A DNA stretch of 55,190 nt, taken from the NCBI GenBank assembly GCA_001898255.1, contig MKTK01000035.1, forward strand, positions 58,101 to 113,290, in the 5' to 3' direction. This stretch comes from Chryseobacterium sp. 39-10 (lineage in GTDB: Bacteria > Bacteroidota > Bacteroidia > Flavobacteriales > Weeksellaceae). The translations under genes were made by a program, and so were the position numbers. The notes beneath the pieces were generated by a model. That model did no database searches, was not told the DNA's origin, and saw only the letters and a program-made list of their open reading frames with translations. Shown here one piece after another: positions 25,820-34,078 of this stretch (its first letter is position 1; the number at the start of each line of letters is the position of its first letter).

Positions 25820-25926
25820 ATATAGTGATTTGAATAGTGAAAAATCTTAAATTTAATGATGGAATTAAGTCTAATGAACTCATTCCTTTCTTCACAATTT
25901 AATTGTAAACCCAAAATCTAGCATGC

Positions 25927-26652
25927 ATGAACTATAATTACATCATCGTTGAAGACAATGCAGGAGCACTTAAAAACCTTCAAACCGCGCTAAAGCCCCA
26001 CCATGATTTTCGGGAAGTGGGTGTTGCACATACGTTGTCCAAAGGAATTTCATTAGCGCTGAAAGCCAGGCCGCATATAATTTTTCTCGATGTACAGTTG
26101 GGCGATGAAAATGGTTTCAATCTCATCAAAGAAATCCGGATGCTTTCGGCAGAAATTCCGTTCATCATCATGACTACCGATTTTGATCAATATGCAAAAA
26201 AAGCCGTCAACGCCGATGTACTCTACTTTCTTGACAAACCTATTGATCCCGATGAGTTAGAAATTGCGCTGCAAAAATTTGAGAGAAGATTTCTGGAATT
26301 ACAGAATCACATCACGCTAAAAAACAGTGAAGGCCATTATTTTATGCAACTGGACGACATCCAGTACATCCAGTCCGACAACAATTACTGCCGCATTTTT
26401 CGGATGAATCAACCGATGATGCACGTAGCCAAAACGCTGAAAGACATGGAGGCCATTCTTCCGTTGCCGTTTATTCGGATTCACAAGAGTTATGTGATCA
26501 ATTCACGATATGTAAAAATGTTGAATACCACGAAGAAAATAGTTCGTTTAGCCATTACAGATTTCGAAATGCAGACCGAAATTGAATTGCCCATCAGTGA
26601 TTTATATTTAGAAACCGTCAAAAGCCAGCTGCTTACCGCAAGGACACACTAA
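25927..26652 (+). CDS. LytTR-family response regulator
   Basis: The receiver domain (about residues 1-120) has YIIVEDNAGALKNL with the acidic pair, the phospho-acceptor Asp55 in IIFLDVQLGDENG, and the late Lys in YFLDKPIDPDE. The C-terminal LytTR DNA-binding domain (about 135-235) shows LDDIQYIQSDNNYCRIF and PFIRIHKSYVINSRYVKML. It forms a pair with the upstream kinase. The targets are unknown; the exported-protein genes downstream are candidates. GTTCAC-containing sequences occur upstream of the kinase (23701) and after this gene (26665, 26707) and could be binding sites, though unproven. Confidence 0.9.
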   Translation: MNYNYIIVEDNAGALKNLQTALKPHHDFREVGVAHTLSKGISLALKARPHIIFLDVQLGDENGFNLIKEIRMLSAEIPFIIMTTDFDQYAKKAVNADVLYFLDKPIDPDELEIALQKFERRFLELQNHITLKNSEGHYFMQLDDIQYIQSDNNYCRIFRMNQPMMHVAKTLKDMEAILPLPFIRIHKSYVINSRYVKMLNTTKKIVRLAITDFEMQTEIELPISDLYLETVKSQLLTARTH

Positions 26653-26727
26653 ATATTTTTGCCCGTTCACTCAACCGATCTTTGCGCCCGGTAAATATAT
26701 TGACCTGTTCACCACAAACACCCTACA

Positions 26728-26750
26728 CCCCTGATTATCAGGGGTTTTTT
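26728..26750 (+). terminator. Terminator of the LytTR regulator gene
   Basis: CCCCTGA (26728-26734) and TCAGGGG (26738-26744) form a 7-bp GC-rich stem with a three-base loop, followed by six T. Confidence 0.85.
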
Positions 26751-26820
26751 GTTGTAGATTTGAGGAAGATACTGATGAAATATAAATCAAGAAATGAATT
26801 TTAATATATAATTAATCAAA

Positions 26821-28341
26821 ATGAAGAAAACTTTATTAATTATGGCTTTATCCTTTGGACTAAATGCTTACGGACAATCTGAAATTATGTGGCAAAAAAG
26901 ATTTGGCGGTTCAGGAGAAGATTATGCTACGGCATTGGATAAAACCGCTGACGGCGGGGTAATTATTGCCGGGTATTCAAGCTCCACAGACGGGCATATT
27001 ACAGAAAACAAAGGCGCAAGTGATTATTGGCTGGTAAAACTTAATGGTGCGGGAACAATGCAATGGCAGAAAACTCTCGGTGGAAGTGGTAATGATGAAG
27101 CACAATCTGTTCAGCAAACTACAGACGGAGGTTACATAATAGCAGGCTATTCCACTTCTAACAACGGAGATGTTTCGGGAAATAATGGAGCTTATGATTT
27201 TTGGGTCGCAAAAACCAACAGCACAGGAACTATTCAATGGCAGAAATCTATCGGAGCTGCAGGTCCTCAAAAAGCATATTCCATAAAACAAACGCCTGAT
27301 GGCGGGTACATTGTCGGAGGAACAAACGGGCAGGATATACACATTGTAAAACTCAGCACAACAGGAACTTTACAATGGCAAAAAACGTATGGAGGCACAA
27401 GTTCGGAAACATTCGGGGAAATTAATAATACGAATGATGGAGGCTATATTTTTGCAGCCTATACAGCATCAAACAATGGAGATGTTACTATTCAACATGG
27501 ACAAGGAGATGCATGGGTGGTAAAACTGAATAATGTCGGTACTATACAATGGCAGAAAACTCTCGGCGGTACTAAAATGGATTTGGCAAACTCCATAATT
27601 CAAACAACAGACGGAGGTTATATTGTGGCAGGCTATTCTTATTCCAATGACGGTGACCTTACAGGACATTACGGAACAACAGAAAGTCCTGACGTATGGT
27701 TGGTAAAACTTAATTCATCAGGAACAATACAGTGGCAAAAAAATTATGGTGGTTCCGACCTTGACATGGCTCATTCTGTAAAAAAAACCTCTGATGGAGG
27801 CTATATCGTTGCGGGATATACAGGATCAAATGATAATGATGTTTCCGGTCTTAATAATCCATTTGGATTAACAGATATGTGGGTTTTCAAAGCAGATGTT
27901 TTGGGTAATCTTGAATGGCAGAAAACATTAGGCGGAACAAACGGAGATATTGCTTACGATGTTGTTCAATCATCTGACGGCAACTATATAGTAACCGGAC
28001 ATACAGGTAGTCCTATTTCCGGAAATATCACTGAAGCTTCTTTAGGCGGTTCTGACGTATGGATTGTAAAATTAGACGCAAGCATACTAAATGTTAATGA
28101 CATAGATACAATAGTAACTTTGAACATCTACCCAAATCCAACATCTGAGCTTGTTTTTGTAGAAAGCAAAAATACCATTACTGCCTTAGAACTCTATGAT
28201 ACGCAGGGCAAACTACTCAAAACGCAGAAAGCCAATGGTAAAAAAGAGCAGCTCAACCTTTCATCTTATCCTCAGGGAGTTTACATGGTAAAGGTCATCA
28301 CTGAAAAAGAGGTAAAAACATTGAAAGTTATCAAAAAATAA
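26821..28341 (+). CDS. Repeat-rich secreted protein with T9SS type A sorting domain
   Basis: After a signal peptide (MKKTLLIMALSFGLNAYGQ) the 506-residue protein has seven to eight repeats of about 55-60 residues. Each contains the sequences IQWQKTLGG, DGGYIVAGYS and a following DVWLVKLN. Such WQ/DGGY repeats probably fold as beta-propeller blades. The C-terminal 75 residues are a sorting domain (LNIYPNPTSELVFVESK to YPQGVYMVKVITEKEVKTLKVIKK), so the protein is exported by T9SS and attached to or released from the surface. The ligand is unknown. It opens the run of exported-protein genes. Confidence 0.88.
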   Translation: MKKTLLIMALSFGLNAYGQSEIMWQKRFGGSGEDYATALDKTADGGVIIAGYSSSTDGHITENKGASDYWLVKLNGAGTMQWQKTLGGSGNDEAQSVQQTTDGGYIIAGYSTSNNGDVSGNNGAYDFWVAKTNSTGTIQWQKSIGAAGPQKAYSIKQTPDGGYIVGGTNGQDIHIVKLSTTGTLQWQKTYGGTSSETFGEINNTNDGGYIFAAYTASNNGDVTIQHGQGDAWVVKLNNVGTIQWQKTLGGTKMDLANSIIQTTDGGYIVAGYSYSNDGDLTGHYGTTESPDVWLVKLNSSGTIQWQKNYGGSDLDMAHSVKKTSDGGYIVAGYTGSNDNDVSGLNNPFGLTDMWVFKADVLGNLEWQKTLGGTNGDIAYDVVQSSDGNYIVTGHTGSPISGNITEASLGGSDVWIVKLDASILNVNDIDTIVTLNIYPNPTSELVFVESKNTITALELYDTQGKLLKTQKANGKKEQLNLSSYPQGVYMVKVITEKEVKTLKVIKK

Positions 28342-28410
28342 AATGTTTGTATCAAACATCTATTTTCGGAAAAATATATCTCTGCGTTTTTGCCGTTGCA
28401 TTTTCTGATT

Positions 28411-28447
28411 TTAAACCTCATAGGTTTTGAAAACCTATGAGGTTTAA
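28411..28447. repeat. Perfect 18-bp inverted repeat, possible terminator or REP-like element
   Basis: TTAAACCTCATAGGTTTT (28411-28428) and its exact reverse complement (28430-28447) are separated by one base. The inner AACCT/AGGTT steps make it nearly self-repeating. It lies 70 bases after the stop codon of the 506-residue T9SS protein. There is no long T-run, so it is either a non-classical terminator or a dispersed palindromic repeat. Confidence 0.85.
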
Positions 28448-28530
28448 GAACTTCGTTCGCATCCGCTTTGTTTTAACGGACATTCAAAAAAAATTACTTC
28501 AAAAAAAATAAAACTTTAAATAAAAACATT

Positions 28531-29469
28531 ATGAAAAAGCAATTATTTACTTTTTTTATCAGTCTCTGGACTGCCGCCGTATTTGCACAGCAAAACCCGA
28601 TAGCCGTAAAAGGAGCAACAACCGATTTACTGGCTTCTACTCTGGACGAAGCTATAGAGCTGGCACATCCCAACGATAAAATTTATCTGCCGGGTGGGAC
28701 TTTTACACTGAATGACAGCATACAAAAACCTATACATATTATAGGAACAGGCTACGACCACACCATACCGAGAGCAACACCTATTACTGTATTTAGTTCT
28801 TCTATAAATATAGGGAGTCAAGCTATGGGGACAATTATTGAAGGAGTAAGGATTAATGGAGATATAAATGTAATGGCAGATTATGTTACTTTAAGGAATA
28901 TTTATGGAGGTGCTGTTCGTATTAAACCTGAAATGGAGCAAACCACTATTATACGAGCTGTTGCTTATGGAATAAGTAATAGTAATTATGGCGCCTCTAC
29001 TCTTAATGCTACCAACGTGAATGTATATAATTCTATCATTATGGGGAGTTTTACTAGGGTGAGTAATTCTTATGTAAGAAATAGTATCACTTCTTACCCT
29101 AATAATGTTGGAGGTTGTTCATTTATATATTGTTCCAATATAATAGTGGAAAATTCAATATGTGCTGGAGATAATTGGTATGGGATTGCCTATTCATCAG
29201 ATAACATATCTCTTGTAAATAGTCTGACAAGTTGGGATTTTGTAAATTTTCCACCAACCAGTAATCAATCCCCTCCAAATTTTTTCAACTCAGATTTTCA
29301 TTTGTCTCCAACTGCTCCAATCCAAGATATTGGTGTTTACTACGGCGATTACCCTTGGAAGGACGGCGGACAGCCTATCAACCCGCATATTGAGCAAAAC
29401 AACAGTTTCCTTGATGTACAGAATGAGCAGTTTAAACTCAAAGTAAAAGTAGTACCGCAAACCAACTAA
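28531..29469 (+). CDS. Exported protein, probable right-handed beta-helix
   Basis: The signal peptide KKQLFTFFISLWTAAVFAQ is clear. The body begins STLDEAIELAHPNDKIYLPGGTFTLNDSIQKPIHIIGTGYD, the pattern of beta-helix proteins with a first coil listing risk or lesion positions. Short repeated strands rich in Asn, Val and Ile follow (SNSYVRNSITSY, SNIIVENSICAG, DNISLVNSLTSW), as in pectate-lyase-like folds. No catalytic residues are recognisable and the last about 70 residues differ. There is no sorting domain at the C-terminus. It is 12 bases upstream of the 824-residue protein, in one operon. Confidence 0.75.
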   Translation: MKKQLFTFFISLWTAAVFAQQNPIAVKGATTDLLASTLDEAIELAHPNDKIYLPGGTFTLNDSIQKPIHIIGTGYDHTIPRATPITVFSSSINIGSQAMGTIIEGVRINGDINVMADYVTLRNIYGGAVRIKPEMEQTTIIRAVAYGISNSNYGASTLNATNVNVYNSIIMGSFTRVSNSYVRNSITSYPNNVGGCSFIYCSNIIVENSICAGDNWYGIAYSSDNISLVNSLTSWDFVNFPPTSNQSPPNFFNSDFHLSPTAPIQDIGVYYGDYPWKDGGQPINPHIEQNNSFLDVQNEQFKLKVKVVPQTN

Positions 29470-29481
29470 AAATACTGTACT

Positions 29482-31956
29482 ATGAAAAGAGTTTTAGTTT
29501 TCTTTTTATTGTGCTGGTTTTGTTTGGGTTGGTCGCAGCAGATCACCAAAGTAGAATACTGGTTCAATAACGATTTTGCAGGGAGAGTGCAGACGGATGT
29601 TTCGGTAAACGGCAATTACTGGACAGATTTTGATATTCCGTTTCCCGATAACGGCACTAATGAGTTTTACGAAACGGTTTATTTCCGTTTCAAAGACGGC
29701 TCCAACAATTGGAGTCCTATACAGAGCAAGCAGCTGTTTGATGCCAATGACCCGTATCTTTATCCGGTGCAGGTACAATATTGGTTTGATGATGGTTTCT
29801 CTGATAAAACCATAACCGATATTACCGGACAGATCAATGAGCAGGGCGCTTTTGAACAGGCAGCAGATATTGCGTGGAAACCAAAAGCACAAACCGTTTT
29901 TTACCGGTTCAAAAGCAAATACAACCAATGGACGGCAGTGCAAAAGTCCAACATCGACCAAATGCCGAACGTAAATCCCAAAATAGACGTGGCGGAATAC
30001 TGGCGGAACGATGATTTTGCCAACAGGAAAACCACCATCATTCTGGCAGATAATTCCTTTTATCTGGATATCCGCGACCTTGATATTGATACCGAAAATC
30101 CGGAAACGATTCATCTTCGTTATCGGGATAAAATGCACCGCTGGACTCCGGTGTATTCTTTCCGTTCCGATTATCAGGGAGATGAAATTGAACCGACACC
30201 TACCGGAGCAATCAATCTTGCCGTAAACAAAATGGCAGGCGGAAAAGTTCAGCTTACTTGGAATTCCGTAACCAACGGAAAACTGTATATGCTCTACCGC
30301 GACGGAATCTACTGGAGGTCGCTGGAAAATTCGCATCACCCGCAAACTTTGGAAGCCGTGGATTTTCCACCTTTGGGAACTCACAGCTATTATGTGATGG
30401 CAAAAAATTATCTTAATCCGAATTCGGTTACCAGTAATACCGTGAATACCGCTATTTCTCAGGAAGATTTGGAAGCAACTGTTCAATACGGAACTTTGAG
30501 TGGAATCATTACGGATGAAAACGGAAACCGCATAGATGATGTGGAAGTGATGTATTCCCACGACAACTATACGGTTTACAGCAATCTTGGAGCATTCGAA
30601 AGAGAAGGAATTCCTTACGGAACGGAAGGTACAATTTCGCTGTCAAAGTATGGTTATACATTTACACCGGAAACTGTTTCTGCTTACCATATTTCCGAGC
30701 CGTTGCAAACTTTGGTGTTTACCGGAACGTATGGTGGAGGTTCGGGAAGTTCGGAAGAAAATAATCAGGATTATAAGCTGGAGCAGACTAAACCTTTTAC
30801 ATTAATAACTTTAAATCCTCAATATCGTTCACCTTTTGAAGTAAAAACTACAGTAAAAAATATCAAGACAACTCCGTGGAGCGGAAAATTACAATTAATT
30901 GCTCAAAGATTATATTCATCTAATGATGAACCATTACAAATCATCAGTGAAATTCAGGTTACCAATCTTGGAGAAGGAAAAGAGCAAATTCTGGAATTTG
31001 TAAACGAATCTCTGAGACTGTATGCGGGAAGTTACAGCCTTAAAATTAGAACATACGTTTTTGAAGACAATATCAATTGTACTATTCAAGATGTTAAAAT
31101 AGGTGATAACATTTTGATTCTCCCCATTACAGTCGGAAATGAATTTGATTGGGAAGAACTTTCAGATGTAATGGAAACATTAAGATTGGTATTTAAAGGG
31201 TCTCGTCTTTATACACAAACTTTAATAGTTAAGAATGGTGATGAAATGCTCAATGAAATACTTGGGAAAATTAGGGACGGACTTGAAGTACAGGAGGATT
31301 ATGTTGAAAAAGCGAACAAAATAATAGCCGCTGTAAACCACGTAAACAATATATTGGGCGGAAATGATTTCAAAGATTATTGGAAAGCACTAAGTGGTCT
31401 TACAGAATATTGTGGCAGTGAATATGCCTCTTTCTGTAAAATAATCAATATGTATATGGATGTTTCATCACAGGCATTGGAAGCAATAGATAAAATTGAG
31501 AATTTAACCTATTCCGGTCACGCCAATTTCAATTTTATGGAAGGTGCTAAATTAAGAATGAAAATATATAAACAAAAAAATCTTTGGAATATTAATAATT
31601 CTTATTATCCGGCAAGTGATTTTATCAACCAGATACAATCGGCAAGTTTTATAGGTGTTGATTCATCGGGAACAATCAAAGATGATATTCCACTAAGCAA
31701 AGTGGTTTGCAATGACCCTATTAATTCGGAAACAATGTGTTTAGTTCCGCCTTATATGGATAATTATTATATGCAACCGAGTTATAAATATTTAGTAAAA
31801 ATCATCTGGACAAACGGAAAGATAACGTATGTACCTTTCGGAACAGCTTATTTTGATGAAGAAACCAATGGCGATTTTGAGTTTAAACTCAATGCAAGTA
31901 AGGCAGGAGGTAATTCTGAAAATATTAAAGTTTATGCTCAACCAATTTTTAATTAA
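29482..31956 (+). CDS. Large exported protein with YWF repeats, Fn3-like and carboxypeptidase-regulatory-like segments
   Basis: A signal peptide (RVLVFFLLCWFCLGWSQ) is followed by three repeats of about 60-70 residues each opening with EYWFNNDFA, QYWFDDGFS or EYWRNDDFA and closing on a YFRFKDG or FYRFKSK strand with a downstream W (residues 22-230). A fibronectin-III-like unit follows (KVQLTWNSVTNGKLYMLYRDG), then a carboxypeptidase-regulatory-like domain (GTLSGIITDENGNRIDDVEVMYS). The C-terminal about 400 residues are not recognised. The 824-residue protein lacks a sorting domain. It is probably a surface or periplasmic adhesion or structural protein, an inference from domains only. Confidence 0.75.
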   Translation: MKRVLVFFLLCWFCLGWSQQITKVEYWFNNDFAGRVQTDVSVNGNYWTDFDIPFPDNGTNEFYETVYFRFKDGSNNWSPIQSKQLFDANDPYLYPVQVQYWFDDGFSDKTITDITGQINEQGAFEQAADIAWKPKAQTVFYRFKSKYNQWTAVQKSNIDQMPNVNPKIDVAEYWRNDDFANRKTTIILADNSFYLDIRDLDIDTENPETIHLRYRDKMHRWTPVYSFRSDYQGDEIEPTPTGAINLAVNKMAGGKVQLTWNSVTNGKLYMLYRDGIYWRSLENSHHPQTLEAVDFPPLGTHSYYVMAKNYLNPNSVTSNTVNTAISQEDLEATVQYGTLSGIITDENGNRIDDVEVMYSHDNYTVYSNLGAFEREGIPYGTEGTISLSKYGYTFTPETVSAYHISEPLQTLVFTGTYGGGSGSSEENNQDYKLEQTKPFTLITLNPQYRSPFEVKTTVKNIKTTPWSGKLQLIAQRLYSSNDEPLQIISEIQVTNLGEGKEQILEFVNESLRLYAGSYSLKIRTYVFEDNINCTIQDVKIGDNILILPITVGNEFDWEELSDVMETLRLVFKGSRLYTQTLIVKNGDEMLNEILGKIRDGLEVQEDYVEKANKIIAAVNHVNNILGGNDFKDYWKALSGLTEYCGSEYASFCKIINMYMDVSSQALEAIDKIENLTYSGHANFNFMEGAKLRMKIYKQKNLWNINNSYYPASDFINQIQSASFIGVDSSGTIKDDIPLSKVVCNDPINSETMCLVPPYMDNYYMQPSYKYLVKIIWTNGKITYVPFGTAYFDEETNGDFEFKLNASKAGGNSENIKVYAQPIFN

Positions 31957-31962
31957 CAGATT

Positions 31963-33168
31963 ATGAAAAAAATAATTTTAGTATTTCTCTTTTTACCTTT
32001 GTTTTTTACGGCACAGGTAAAATTCAAATCTCCGGAATTTGAACTGGGAATAAGAAAACATCTTAATTTGTCTGAAACCGATGAGATCACATTTATTTCG
32101 ATGGATACCATTAGAAAAATAGATCTGAGCGGATTGGGAATAACCGATGTAAATGATGTGATTTATCTGAAAAAAGTAAGGAATATGGATTTGTCCAATA
32201 ATGGCATTTCCAATGTTTCGCCTTTGCTTTATCTGCCTCATTTGCAGGTTTTGAATATCTCGAACAACAATCTGAAAAATATCGCTACTTTTTCATTTTC
32301 CAACAAAAGAAATTTCAAGCTTATTGCTTCGGGAAATGAAATCACTCGTTTTGATTATTTGTCTCCGGCTACTTTTTCCAACGTGGAAGCTATCGGTACA
32401 AACAGGCAGAAAGAACCTGGACCTGATTTTTTACTGAACGATTTGTTTACCACAACAAAAAGCAACGGACAGGCAAAAATTTACTATAACATTTGGGATA
32501 AATTAGAAGAATGCGCTCCGTTTTCTATGAACTACGGAGACGGAAATTCCAATGCCTCCCTGCAATGCGGAACCTTTACCAACACATTAGATTATGATTA
32601 CAGCGTTGCAGGTTTCAAAGAAATTACCATTGAAAGAGAAGATAAGTTGCTGAAAACGCATTTTGTTGCTCCCTATTCATTTCTATTATCAACCGGGCAA
32701 ACCAACGTTTTAGATTTGAACCTACCGTCCGAGATTGAAATTCTTTCATTGGAAAACTCAACAACATTAGGTCTGGCAAGTATTATAGAGAATCAAATCC
32801 ATTATCAAGCATTAGAAAAGGGATCCGATGTTATAAAAGTAAAATATAAGTATAGCGAAAGTAACAGAATAGAGACGTTTTATATTTCAGTTACAAATGA
32901 CAGCAAATTAGCAACCATAGATAGCAAAATAGAAAATTCTGTAAATGTATACCCTAATCCATTCACAGATAATCTGAAAATAAAATGCAAAAATCAAAAT
33001 ATACAAGATATTCTTTTATATGATCTAAACGGTGAACTAATCAAAGACATCAAAAGTATCAATAAAAAAGAATTTGAATTTAAACCAATTAATCTTCCAA
33101 GTTCAATGTACTTACTAATGGTCATTACAAATAAAGGAATACAGACTTTCAAAATCATTAAAAAATAA
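31963..33168 (+). CDS. Leucine-rich-repeat protein with T9SS type A sorting domain
   Basis: After the signal peptide (KKIILVFLFLPLFFTAQ) about four leucine-rich repeats are visible (IRKIDLSGLGITDVNDV, VRNMDLSNNGISNVSPL, LQVLNISNNNLKNI). A middle domain of about 190 residues with Ig-like strand spacing follows. The C-terminal end is a type A sorting domain (VNVYPNPFTDNLKIKCK to SMYLLMVITNKGIQTFKIIKK). It is therefore a T9SS substrate, probably displayed for protein binding. It starts six bases after the 824-residue gene and is followed by a lipoprotein gene five bases on, all one operon. Confidence 0.85.
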   Translation: MKKIILVFLFLPLFFTAQVKFKSPEFELGIRKHLNLSETDEITFISMDTIRKIDLSGLGITDVNDVIYLKKVRNMDLSNNGISNVSPLLYLPHLQVLNISNNNLKNIATFSFSNKRNFKLIASGNEITRFDYLSPATFSNVEAIGTNRQKEPGPDFLLNDLFTTTKSNGQAKIYYNIWDKLEECAPFSMNYGDGNSNASLQCGTFTNTLDYDYSVAGFKEITIEREDKLLKTHFVAPYSFLLSTGQTNVLDLNLPSEIEILSLENSTTLGLASIIENQIHYQALEKGSDVIKVKYKYSESNRIETFYISVTNDSKLATIDSKIENSVNVYPNPFTDNLKIKCKNQNIQDILLYDLNGELIKDIKSINKKEFEFKPINLPSSMYLLMVITNKGIQTFKIIKK

Positions 33169-33173
33169 AACCT

Positions 33174-33686
33174 ATGAAAAATTTAAAACTACTATTCATT
33201 CTACTCATATCATTAGTATTGATCAATTGCAATCGCGAGAAAGACGATGAACAAGATGACAACTCAGGAAATTATCACGTTGTAATGAAAGTAAATGGAG
33301 AAACTTGGAAAGGAAACGGACAGGCAGCCATCAACGATAAAAACGGGAATACTCAAAATAAATTTATGTTGTTGGGCGCTTCTACCGACGATAATCAAAG
33401 TGGAGTAATTGAATTTAATTCGATGCTTTCCGGAGCTAACCTTTCCGTTGGAAAAACCATTATCATGAAAGGTGGATTCAACAACGGCGAATATCTTGGA
33501 TTAAACTACAAAGGGAAAGACTATGTAACCAACAAAGCTCCCGATAATCTGGAAGTCGGATTAATAATAATTAAGAGCTATAACGATCATATTACGGGGC
33601 AGTTTTCAGGTACACTATACGCCGAAACTGGAGAAAAAATTGTAATCACAGAAGGGTACTTCAACTTGCCAGTCCATCACTTTTAA
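33174..33686 (+). CDS. Small lipoprotein, last gene of the exported-protein operon
   Basis: The start MKNLKLLFILLISLVLINCNRE contains a lipobox (VLINC), so the protein is lipid-anchored, with an acidic linker (EKDDEQDDNS) after the cysteine. The remaining about 140 residues form a beta-rich domain (VVMKVNGETWKGNG, FMLLGASTDDNQSGVIEF, HITGQFSGTLYAETGEKIVITEG) resembling the DUF6252-type lipoproteins of Bacteroidota, an assignment I hold loosely. It may anchor or assist the neighbouring surface proteins. A strong terminator follows. Confidence 0.75.
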   Translation: MKNLKLLFILLISLVLINCNREKDDEQDDNSGNYHVVMKVNGETWKGNGQAAINDKNGNTQNKFMLLGASTDDNQSGVIEFNSMLSGANLSVGKTIIMKGGFNNGEYLGLNYKGKDYVTNKAPDNLEVGLIIIKSYNDHITGQFSGTLYAETGEKIVITEGYFNLPVHHF

Positions 33687-33730
33687 ACAAGACCAATTTC
33701 AAAAAAATAACATCAAATTACTTTTTCATT

Positions 33731-33762
33731 CAAAGCCACATCTCCCGTGGCTTTGTTTTTTT
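33731..33762 (+). terminator. Terminator of the exported-protein operon
   Basis: CAAAGCCAC (33731-33739) and GTGGCTTTG (33747-33755) form a perfect 9-bp stem with a seven-base loop and a seven-T tail. The following stretch to 34010 has no gene; it holds a GTTCAC motif (33801) and a sequence related to 26655-26700. Confidence 0.85.
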
Positions 33763-34011
33763 GGACTCATTTCAACTCCATTAAAAGTGAAAAAGCGAAT
33801 GTTCACACAAAACGGCAACTCAATATTTTGCCCCGCTCCCTCAAAGAAATCGTGCACTCGGTAATAATAATCCTAAAACACACATAACCAGCATATAATA
33901 ACTTTTTTATTCGCTGAAAATGGTGTACATTTGATACATGAAGCACGATTCTTAAACACAAACAATGAAATGAAACCGCACTTTTCTGGAGTCTTTTTTT
34001 CACCATGGTAA

Positions 34012-34045
34012 TTGCTGATAACCATTAAAATATTCACTATTTTTG
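34012..34045 (+). promoter_or_regulatory. Promoter of the RsmB-like methyltransferase gene
   Basis: TTG (34012-34014) and TATTTTTG (34038-34045) are 23 bases apart, within the Bacteroidota range. Transcription should start near 34050. Confidence 0.65.
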
Positions 34046-34048
34046 CAG

Positions 34049-34076
34049 AGCCGCACAAAAGCGGCTTTGATTTTTT
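34049..34076 (+). promoter_or_regulatory. Terminator-like hairpin in the leader of the RsmB-like gene
   Basis: AGCCGC (34049-34054) and GCGGCT (34061-34066) pair around a six-base loop and are followed by TTGATTTTTT, ending two bases before the ATG at 34079. The hairpin lies at the very 5' end of the predicted mRNA, so it could stop transcription early or hide the start region. Confidence 0.5.
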
Positions 34077-34078
34077 AT

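Noticed and set aside
25612-25914. Minus-strand frame across the heptamer array with LYSLFFI repeats
   Set aside because: Its repeats merely translate the DNA tandem repeat and it covers the end of the kinase gene in antisense.
29506-30561. Long antisense frame (351 codons) within the 824-residue protein gene
   Set aside because: It is a shadow: the opposite strand has a signal peptide, internal repeats and operon context, whereas this frame shows no recognisable domain.
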